In this document: positions 1 to 5,148 of the stretch, piece after piece
Layout: every line of letters begins with the position of its first letter
Numbering within the stretch: the stretch's first letter is position 1
Source: Clostridium sp.
GTDB taxonomy: Bacteria > Bacillota > Clostridia > Clostridiales > Clostridiaceae
Assembly: GCA_018372555.1 (NCBI GenBank)
Contig: JAHAIU010000207.1
Coordinates: forward strand, 1 to 5,284
DNA: 5,284 bases
Direction: 5' to 3'
The notes under the pieces: generated by a model
Told to the model about the DNA's origin: nothing
Databases searched by the model: none
Seen by the model: the letters and a program-made list of their open reading frames with translations, nothing else
Translations under genes and position numbers: made by a program

Positions 1-272
1 TTATAAAGCATTACTGAATTCTTAGAGCCCTTGTTTTCTGCTATTTTAAAACCTTTGCCTATTTCCTTCATGTCATCTTCATTAAAATTTATTTCTTTTA
101 ATCTATTAGCTGCATGTTTGGATAAAGTATATTCTTCTTGTTTACTAATTTCACTTTTTAAAATATCTTTAAAACTAGCTTTATTTTCACTAGTTTTTTC
201 AGTACTCGCCCCCTTTGGTAATTGAAAGTTACCAACTGGATAAGCTACACCATTAATTACCCTAAAGCCCAA
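1..272 (-). CDS. Flagellar operon protein, TIGR02530 / putative flagellar family (3' end outside window)
   Basis: This is the gene after flgD, and 90 codons are visible before it leaves the window at position 1. The product begins MGFRVINGVAYPVGNF, followed by a short polar linker and then a conserved-looking block at residues 50-63 (LSKHAANRLKEINF) and a helix-like stretch to about residue 80. I recognise this layout (RVI-G-YPVG start, then LSKHA..RL) from the small protein found between flgD and flgE in many Firmicute flagellar operons. Its function is not established to my knowledge. No signal peptide or membrane segment is seen. I chose the TTG at 272-270 because an AAGAAGG Shine-Dalgarno lies 7 nt upstream. 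The in-frame GTG at 278-276 would sit only 1 nt from that site, and no ATG is available near the start. The gene begins 17 nt after the flgD stop, consistent with the same transcript. The family call rests on recalled motifs, not a search. Confidence 0.8.
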   Translation of the reverse strand, partial: MGFRVINGVAYPVGNFQLPKGASTEKTSENKASFKDILKSEISKQEEYTLSKHAANRLKEINFNEDDMKEIGKGFKIAENKGSKNSVMLY

Positions 273-279
273 AGTCACA

Positions 280-286
280 CCTTCTT
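280..286 (-). promoter_or_regulatory. Ribosome binding site deciding a TTG start
   Basis: AAGAAGG on the minus strand, 7 nt before the TTG at 272-270. It sits in the short flgD / TIGR02530-type intergenic gap. Its spacing favours TTG over the GTG at 278-276, which would be 1 nt away. Confidence 0.6.
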
Positions 287-289
287 TTA

Positions 290-1018
290 TTAAGAATTTT
301 CCACTTCTCCTTCGCCTTCGCCTTTGCTATCTTCTGTACCTATAAGTTCATCCTTATTATTAGCTGCTTTTATAATCTTATCGTAAGTAAATTCTTGTAT
401 CTCATCATTATCATGTCTCTTAACTCTGACCTTAACTACCCCTTGATCTTTCACTACTCCTAATACTTCACCAGTAATATTTTTTTCATTACCATCTTTT
501 TCACTTAGTTCAACATGCTTTCCTATAAATGATGATGCAACTAAGAATGACATATTACCATTCATATTATTTATTGCAGGTAATGAATAATCAGGAACAT
601 CTAATACAGTTAAAATATCAGTTACATCAAAGTCCTTATAAGTATTAGTACCATTTTCACTTACTTCTATAGAAACAGTCGTTTTACTACTATTACTAGT
701 AACAGATTTTACTATCCCTGTGTAGTTAACTCCATTACTATCAACACTTTTCATAGTAACGCCTTTTCCTACTAATGAGTTATTAGCATAGCTAGTCATT
801 GTGGTATTTAAGTTAGTCATTTGCTCCATAGTTGCAAATTGTGACATTTGAGTTACATATTGAGTTGAATCATTATTTCCCATAGGATCCATATTAGATA
901 ACTCTGCTGCAAGTATAGTTAAGAATGCATTCTTATCCATATCTTGACCAGGCTTCATAATTTGAGTTCCTCTATCTGTTGCTCTCGCACCAGAATAACT
1001 ATTAATTGTGTTAGACAC
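290..1018 (-). CDS. flgD: Flagellar hook assembly (hook cap) protein FlgD
   Basis: FlgD is exported and forms the temporary cap at the tip of the growing hook, where it helps FlgE subunits polymerise. The product is 242 residues. The conserved FlgD N-terminal domain spans roughly residues 26-75, with the hallmark run DKNAFLTILAAELSNMDPM and then SQFATMEQM. Bacillus-type FlgD, as I recall it, is shorter (about 140 residues). Most of the extra length here is a second copy of a module: residues 81-139 begin SLVGKGV and residues 163-218 begin SFIGKHV, each followed by TG-V and a beta-rich pattern. An acidic tail with GEGEGE ends the protein. The start is GTG, preceded by a G-rich site (AGGGGGAAG) that overlaps the TAG stop of fliK 11 nt upstream, suggesting coupled translation. 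The internal ATG at residue 21 is a weaker alternative because it lacks this context. No cleavable signal peptide is expected, since export is by the flagellar type III route. Confidence 0.93.
   Translation of the reverse strand: MSNTINSYSGARATDRGTQIMKPGQDMDKNAFLTILAAELSNMDPMGNNDSTQYVTQMSQFATMEQMTNLNTTMTSYANNSLVGKGVTMKSVDSNGVNYTGIVKSVTSNSSKTTVSIEVSENGTNTYKDFDVTDILTVLDVPDYSLPAINNMNGNMSFLVASSFIGKHVELSEKDGNEKNITGEVLGVVKDQGVVKVRVKRHDNDEIQEFTYDKIIKAANNKDELIGTEDSKGEGEGEVENS
305..322 (-). repeat. Hexanucleotide tandem repeat in the FlgD tail
   Basis: On the plus strand there are three adjacent 6-bp units, TTCTCC, TTCGCC and TTCGCC. The last two are identical and the first differs at one base. In the gene they encode Gly-Glu three times near the FlgD C-terminus (residues 233-238). 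The patch is GC-rich compared with the surrounding DNA. It is short, in frame, and could change length by slippage without breaking the frame. Confidence 0.75.
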
Positions 1019-1029
1019 TTCTCTTCCCC

Positions 1030-2598
1030 CTATGCTAAAATATTTAAATTATTTTCTAAGATTAATTCTTCAATGATTTCTTCTTCATCTCCAGTAGTAA
1101 TCCCACTTACTTTTTGTGTTTTATTGTTTTTAAAATCTTGATTTTCATTTGTGTCTTCTCCACTGAAGAAAGTTGTATCCTCACTATAAAGACCTATATT
1201 TACTTCTTGAATCTTAATATTTTGATTTTCAAGTAACTTCTTTATTTCATTTAAATTTGAATTAAGTAAGTTATAAGTTTCCTTAGAAGTTGCTTTAATT
1301 TCAGCCTTCATAATTCCTTCCTCTGAAAGAATTTTAATAGTTATTTCTCCAAGTTCCTTTGGATAAACCTTTACCTTCAGTTCAGAAATAGCATCCTTCA
1401 TCATAAACTTTACATTTTTAATGATATCCATTCCTAAAGTTTCTTTATTAACTGTAACTGGCATTTTTACTTCATCACTAGATGTTGGTAATCCATTTAA
1501 TTTGTTATAATAATTAATATTTTTAGTGGATGTAATACTAGAATCATCATCTAAGAACTTCATTAAAACTTCTTCTTCCTTCTTAGATATCTCTTCTTTA
1601 TTTGTTGTATTTGCATTATTACTAAGTCCTTCTTTATTTAACTCATCACTATTTTCTGCACCTAATTTATCTACTATATTAACTTCTTTAGTATTATCTA
1701 TATTATCTATATTATTTATCTTAGTATGGACTTCACTATCATTTTCTAATGAATTATCTTTATCAACAGCTTTATGTACTAAAGAATTAAATATCTCCTT
1801 AATGTTACTATCTGTATCCTTAGAACTTAATGATTTTTCAATAGAAATCATAATATCAGCTTTAGTCTCTTCCGGAATTGAATCAATTAAACTTTTTACT
1901 TCTTTAGTTAAATCTTCTTTAATTAAACCTAACGACTTATCATCTAGTAATTCTAAATTAATACCATTTAACTTTAGATTTTCTTCAGTTTCTATTAAAT
2001 TTTGAAGTATGTCCTTTATTCCTAAAAGATTATCCTTAAAATTTTTATTTTCTTCATCATCACTAAGTAAAGAAAGTAAATCATTACTTAAAGCTTTGTC
2101 AGAAGTATTGTTAAGTAAATCTATAGGATTTTCGTTTTTTAATAAGTCTATTGATTCAACTAAATTTCCTTCATTAACTTTAGTAGATTCATCATTATTT
2201 CCATCATTTAGCTTATTAAGCAAAGCTAATAATAAAGCCAGTATCTTAGTAGTCTCTATAGAATCAACTTCTACTTCACCATCATTTGATAAACTATCTA
2301 TTTTATCTACTATTTTTGATGTTAATTCATCTTTAGATAATGAGTTTGCTTCCTTTATTGTTTTATCTGCTACATCAATTAATTTACTTTCATCATTAGT
2401 TACTATTTTTTTATCAATATAATTTACTTCCTTAGATACTGATTTCTCTTTTATACTCTTTGAAGATAAATTACTTTTTAAATAGTCACTAAAGCTATTA
2501 TTTTTAATATTTTTATCAGATGAATTAAAACTATTATCTGAAGACTTAAAATCATCCATATTATTTGTAAAAACTTTTAATCCATTAATATCTAACAC
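1030..2598 (-). CDS. fliK: Flagellar hook-length control protein FliK
   Basis: FliK is secreted during hook growth, measures hook length, and through its C-terminal domain makes the export gate switch from rod/hook to filament substrates. The product is 522 residues. The hook-length C-terminal domain (Flg_hook type) spans about residues 390-475 and contains the recognisable core LKVKVYPKELGEITIKI, then EGIMKAEIKA and an amphipathic helix with LLNSNLNEIKKLLENQNI. The long N-terminal part (1-385) is low-complexity, rich in Asn, Asp, Ser, Lys, Glu and Leu, with recurring DLL/LL segments between about 115 and 240. This matches the disordered ruler portion, which is poorly conserved in the family. 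I find no Arg, Cys or Trp in the entire protein. An acidic tail of about 45 residues follows the domain. The start is GTG, chosen because a full AGGAGG lies 8 nt upstream. Its position between fliJ and flgD is the usual one. The family assignment rests on the C-terminal domain and synteny. Confidence 0.92.
   Translation of the reverse strand: MLDINGLKVFTNNMDDFKSSDNSFNSSDKNIKNNSFSDYLKSNLSSKSIKEKSVSKEVNYIDKKIVTNDESKLIDVADKTIKEANSLSKDELTSKIVDKIDSLSNDGEVEVDSIETTKILALLLALLNKLNDGNNDESTKVNEGNLVESIDLLKNENPIDLLNNTSDKALSNDLLSLLSDDEENKNFKDNLLGIKDILQNLIETEENLKLNGINLELLDDKSLGLIKEDLTKEVKSLIDSIPEETKADIMISIEKSLSSKDTDSNIKEIFNSLVHKAVDKDNSLENDSEVHTKINNIDNIDNTKEVNIVDKLGAENSDELNKEGLSNNANTTNKEEISKKEEEVLMKFLDDDSSITSTKNINYYNKLNGLPTSSDEVKMPVTVNKETLGMDIIKNVKFMMKDAISELKVKVYPKELGEITIKILSEEGIMKAEIKATSKETYNLLNSNLNEIKKLLENQNIKIQEVNIGLYSEDTTFFSGEDTNENQDFKNNKTQKVSGITTGDEEEIIEELILENNLNILA
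1693..1719 (-). repeat. Three tandem 9-bp units inside fliK
   Basis: On the plus strand ATTATCTAT occurs twice in a row and is followed by ATTATTTAT, one mismatch away. Being a multiple of three, it stays in frame and encodes INN-IDN-IDN at FliK residues 294-302, within the low-complexity ruler region. It looks like a slippage-generated expansion. Confidence 0.8.
2584..2597 (-). repeat. 14-nt start-region sequence of fliK, identical to one in fliI
   Basis: TGTTAGATATTAAT on the minus strand, running from the second base of the fliK start codon through codon 5. The same 14 nt occur at the same place in fliI (4371-4384). Both genes are also preceded by AGGTGAAA, with spacing to the start codon differing by 1 nt. 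The two proteins therefore both begin MLDIN. Confidence 0.85.
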
Positions 2599-2606
2599 CT
2601 ATTTCA

Positions 2607-2612
2607 CCTCCT
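2607..2612 (-). promoter_or_regulatory. Full-consensus ribosome binding site of fliK
   Basis: AGGAGG on the minus strand, 8 nt before the GTG at 2598-2596. It lies in the 32-nt fliJ-fliK gap, the longest non-coding gap in the window. It is the only complete AGGAGG among the sites here and it fixes the GTG start. A possible short pairing CCT/AGG next to it is too weak to call a hairpin. Confidence 0.8.
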
Positions 2613-2630
2613 TTCAAGGATAATAAGCTC

Positions 2631-3062
2631 TTAATGTTTTCTCCTATATGCATATAAAGCCAGCTCATCAATAAACAATTGTTCTTTTCTCTCTTCTTCC
2701 TTGTTAAATTCGATAAGCTGCCTTTCCTTTAATATATCAACTGTTTTTCTATCTATTTGCTTTTTAATCAGGTCACTTCTTCTAATTTCAAGCTCTTTTG
2801 CTTTAGTTATTAACTCTTTTTCAGTTTCATTAATTCCCTTATCTAGAGCAAATAAATAATTTTTCTTAATTTTTTGATAAATTAGGGTCTCACCTTTCTT
2901 TATTCCGTTATATTTATCATAATTTCCTTTAAGCTCATTAAGCTTTTCTTCAGTTTTTTGCTTTTCTCTTTGAGTTTTAGTAAAATTCCTTTTACTTTCT
3001 TCTTCCTTTTCAATTCTAATTTCTAAGAGCTTTTCTAAACCAAATTTAAAATTTGCAGACAT
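2631..3062 (-). CDS. fliJ: Flagellar export protein FliJ (ATPase-complex stalk / chaperone escort)
   Basis: FliJ is the small coiled-coil subunit that inserts into the FliI hexamer, much like the gamma subunit of F-type ATPase, and links it to the export gate protein FlhA; it also recycles export chaperones. The product is 143 residues, the usual family length (about 145). It begins with the typical pattern FKFGLEKLLEIRIEKEEESK and is almost wholly heptad-like, rich in Lys and Glu, consistent with a two-helix antiparallel coiled coil with a turn near residues 48-58. The C-terminal end carries the family-like LKERQLIEF and then FIDELALYAYRR. There is no signal peptide or membrane segment, so it is cytoplasmic. 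The ATG is supported by AAAGGG 8 nt upstream, which overlaps the fliI stop. The gene follows fliI by 12 nt. FliJ sequences diverge widely, so the call rests on composition, the terminal motifs and synteny together. Confidence 0.9.
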   Translation of the reverse strand: MSANFKFGLEKLLEIRIEKEEESKRNFTKTQREKQKTEEKLNELKGNYDKYNGIKKGETLIYQKIKKNYLFALDKGINETEKELITKAKELEIRRSDLIKKQIDRKTVDILKERQLIEFNKEEERKEQLFIDELALYAYRRKH

Positions 3063-3074
3063 TTAATCATCCCT

Positions 3075-4385
3075 TTAACTTCTAAATATTGAAATTAGCC
3101 TATTTAAAGAAGTATTAAAATCAGACTTCTCTTCTATTCCTTGCTTAAGGAAACTATTTATACCATCGTTATATTTAATTGCTAAATCTATTTTTTTATT
3201 GCTTCCTTTAACATAAGCACCTAAATTAATTAAATCCTCAGCATCTTTATATGTAGCAAGTAAATCTCTTCCTATAGAAGCAGCTTCTTTATGATCCTTT
3301 TCAGCTATATTAGACATAAGTCTACTTATACTATTTAACACATCTATAGCTGGATAATGATTCTTTTGAGCTAATTTTCTAGATAATACAATGTGTCCAT
3401 CTAGTATTCCTCTCACCGTATCTGCTATAGGTTCATTAAAGTCATCCCCATCAACTAATACTGTATAAAAAGCTGTTATTGATCCCTTATCAGAAGTACC
3501 TGGTCTTTCCATAAGCTTAGATAATTTAGCAAATACTGAAGGAGTATACCCTTTTTGTGCTGGAGGCTCTCCAATAGCTAAGCCTACTTCTCTCTGCGCC
3601 ATTGCAAATCTAGTTACTGAATCCATCATTAATATAACTTTTTTCCCCTTATCCCTAAAGTATTCTGCAATGGCAGTACCAGTTAAAGCCCCCTTAATTC
3701 TAATAAGTGCTGGCTTATCTGAAGTTGCACATACTACAATAGACTTCTTCATTCCTTCTGCCCCTAAGTCTTTTTCTATAAACTCTAATACTTCTCTTCC
3801 TCTTTCTCCAACTAAGGAAATTACATTGATATCTGCTTCTGCCTCTCTTGCAATCATACCAAGGGTTGTACTTTTACCACCCCCTGATCCTGCAAAGATT
3901 CCAATTCTTTGACCTTCTCCTACAGTTAAAAATCCATCTATAGCTCTAACTCCAGTAGGTAAAATATCAGTAATTCTTTTTCTCTTTAAAGGATCTGGAG
4001 GTTCATTTTCTAAAGGATAAGGTTCTCCAAGAAGTAATTCTTCATCAGTTAATGGATTCCCAAGTCCATCAAGAACTTTCCCAAGCAAAGCCTCTGAACA
4101 ATTAACTTCTAAAGGTCTTCTCTCTGGCACAACTCTGCAACCTGCAGAAATACCTATTATTTCTCCAAGGGGCATTAACAAGACTGCATCTTCTCTAAAA
4201 CCAACAACTTCGCACTTTACTGCTTTCCCCTCTTGGTTATAAATTGTACATAGTTCACCAACAAAGGCTCTTATTCCTTTAACTTCAATTGTTAACCCTA
4301 TTACCTCTTTAACTGTTCCTTCTATATAATGAGTATTTACTTCTCTAACAGTTTTATTTAATAAATCAAAATTAATATCTAACAT
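3075..4385 (-). CDS. fliI: Flagellum-specific export ATPase FliI
   Basis: FliI hydrolyses ATP to help unfold and deliver substrates to the flagellar type III export gate. It works as a hexamer on the cytoplasmic side with FliH and FliJ. The product is 436 residues, normal for the family. A beta-barrel N-terminal domain (about 1-90) is followed by the RecA-like ATPase core. Visible motifs are Walker A AGSGGGKST at 165-173 (Lys171), the GERGREV block with likely catalytic Glu194, Walker B VILMMDS with Asp255, the signature RFAMAQREVGLAIGEPPAQK at 259-278, GYTPSVF, and HYPAIDVLNSISR with a likely arginine finger at Arg355. The Lys171-Glu194 spacing of 23 equals that of E. coli FliI as I recall it. 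The residue before GKS in the P-loop is Gly, where FliI more often has Val. The ATG has AGGTG 5 nt upstream, overlapping the fliH stop. FliI is separated from the closely related F1 beta subunit by these signatures and by context. Confidence 0.98.
   Translation of the reverse strand: MLDINFDLLNKTVREVNTHYIEGTVKEVIGLTIEVKGIRAFVGELCTIYNQEGKAVKCEVVGFREDAVLLMPLGEIIGISAGCRVVPERRPLEVNCSEALLGKVLDGLGNPLTDEELLLGEPYPLENEPPDPLKRKRITDILPTGVRAIDGFLTVGEGQRIGIFAGSGGGKSTTLGMIAREAEADINVISLVGERGREVLEFIEKDLGAEGMKKSIVVCATSDKPALIRIKGALTGTAIAEYFRDKGKKVILMMDSVTRFAMAQREVGLAIGEPPAQKGYTPSVFAKLSKLMERPGTSDKGSITAFYTVLVDGDDFNEPIADTVRGILDGHIVLSRKLAQKNHYPAIDVLNSISRLMSNIAEKDHKEAASIGRDLLATYKDAEDLINLGAYVKGSNKKIDLAIKYNDGINSFLKQGIEEKSDFNTSLNRLISIFRS
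4371..4384 (-). repeat. 14-nt start-region sequence of fliI, identical to one in fliK
   Basis: TGTTAGATATTAAT on the minus strand, from the second base of the fliI start codon through codon 5, identical to 2584-2597 at the start of fliK. AGGTGAAA precedes both, 1 nt closer to the start here. Confidence 0.85.
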
Positions 4386-4389
4386 TTTT

Positions 4390-5148
4390 TCACCTATTAA
4401 TTTGTAATGCTTGTTCTAAATTCTTAAGGGCTATATCAAGCCCTATCACTACTTTTCCTGTATTTTTTTCTATAACAGCATTACCCTCTTCCATTAAAGG
4501 ATCTTCTAATACAAAGATTTCTCCTTTAACAGCATAAGCTTTTTCATAATACTTAAGTTTTTCTTCAATAGCTTTAATATGAACTGTATTGCATTTAATA
4601 ATTATATTTTCTTCTTCCTTAGCCTCACTTAGAATATCTTCTAGTAATGGTAAAATCCCCTCAGAAGATGAAACTTCTTTCTTTGCAATAATACTTGCCA
4701 TTTCAAAAGCTAAAGATATTATTTCTTTTTCTTTTACATTTAAATACTCAATATATTCATTATTAGCTTTACTTAAAATTTCTTCTGCCTTTTCAATTCT
4801 TTCTTTAACTTTATCCTCTGTATCTATTTGAACTTTGCTAAATCCTTCGGCATAACCATCTTCATAGCCATTTTGCTTTCCTTGGCTATAGCCTTCTTCA
4901 TAAGCTCTCTTTTCTATTTCCCCTTTGACTTCATTAGCCTTTTCTATTATTGCTTCTGCTTCTTCCTTAGACTTTTTTATAATATTAGCTCCAATGATTT
5001 CGTAGCTTCTCTTTATATCTACTTCTCTTGAATCTTGTTCTTTTTCATTTTCTAATATCTCTTGCTTGCTTATATAGTTTGTTGCTATCTTCTTTTCACT
5101 TCCATTTAAGGCTGAAGTGTTTTTAATTAAGTTATACGATGATTGCAT
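4390..5148 (-). CDS. fliH: Flagellar assembly protein FliH (FliI regulator / stator)
   Basis: FliH dimers bind and restrain FliI and tether the ATPase to the switch complex and export gate. The product is 252 residues from the chosen ATG. After a variable N-terminus, a long Lys/Glu-rich helix (about 55-85) leads into a perfect glycine ladder, Gly86, 90, 94, 98 and 102, within EEGYSQGKQNGYEDGYAEGF. Such GxxxG repeats are a known FliH hallmark and probably pack a helix dimer. A second helical stretch (110-160) and a C-terminal alpha/beta domain (165-250) follow, ending with DPLMEEGNAVIEKNTGKVVIGLDIALKNL, the region that binds FliI in the family. An upstream in-frame ATG (5187) would add 13 residues, but I prefer 5148 because GAGGTG lies 6 nt before it and the upstream ATG has no such site. 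The start overlaps the end of fliG by 17 nt, and the TGA stop lies in the fliI ribosome site. Both suggest coupled translation. Confidence 0.93.
   Translation of the reverse strand: MQSSYNLIKNTSALNGSEKKIATNYISKQEILENEKEQDSREVDIKRSYEIIGANIIKKSKEEAEAIIEKANEVKGEIEKRAYEEGYSQGKQNGYEDGYAEGFSKVQIDTEDKVKERIEKAEEILSKANNEYIEYLNVKEKEIISLAFEMASIIAKKEVSSSEGILPLLEDILSEAKEEENIIIKCNTVHIKAIEEKLKYYEKAYAVKGEIFVLEDPLMEEGNAVIEKNTGKVVIGLDIALKNLEQALQINR
4391..4395 (-). promoter_or_regulatory. fliI ribosome binding site overlapping the fliH stop
   Basis: AGGTG on the minus strand, 5 nt before the fliI ATG. It is formed by the last fliH codon (AGG, Arg) and the first two bases of its TGA stop. The overlap supports translational coupling of FliH and FliI, which act as partners. 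Confidence 0.7.

Noticed and set aside
31..225. Plus-strand open frame of 64 codons
   Set aside because: It lies opposite the TIGR02530-type gene, whose motifs are clear on the minus strand; its product resembles nothing I know.
276..278. GTG as the start of the TIGR02530-type gene
   Set aside because: It is in frame but only 1 nt from the AAGAAGG site; the TTG two codons later has good spacing and gives the expected MGFRVI start.
944..1141. Plus-strand open frame across the fliK/flgD junction
   Set aside because: Shadow of two real genes, with no recognisable protein motif.
1526..2422. Two long plus-strand open frames (159 and 137 codons) antisense to fliK
   Set aside because: They are Ser/Leu/Phe-rich mirror images of the low-complexity fliK codons, have no recognisable domain, and lie opposite a convincing gene.
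2607..2622. Possible hairpin CCTTGAAAGG hiding the fliK ribosome site
   Set aside because: Only 3-4 pairs with a 2-4 nt loop, too weak to be a regulatory structure or terminator.
3670..3912. Plus-strand open frame of 80 codons opposite fliI
   Set aside because: It mirrors the conserved FliI ATPase core, including Walker A, so the minus strand is plainly the coding one.
4589..5031. Two hydrophobic plus-strand open frames opposite fliH that look membrane-like
   Set aside because: The hydrophobicity arises from reading Lys/Glu-rich codons backwards (TTT/TTC/CTT). No independent support.
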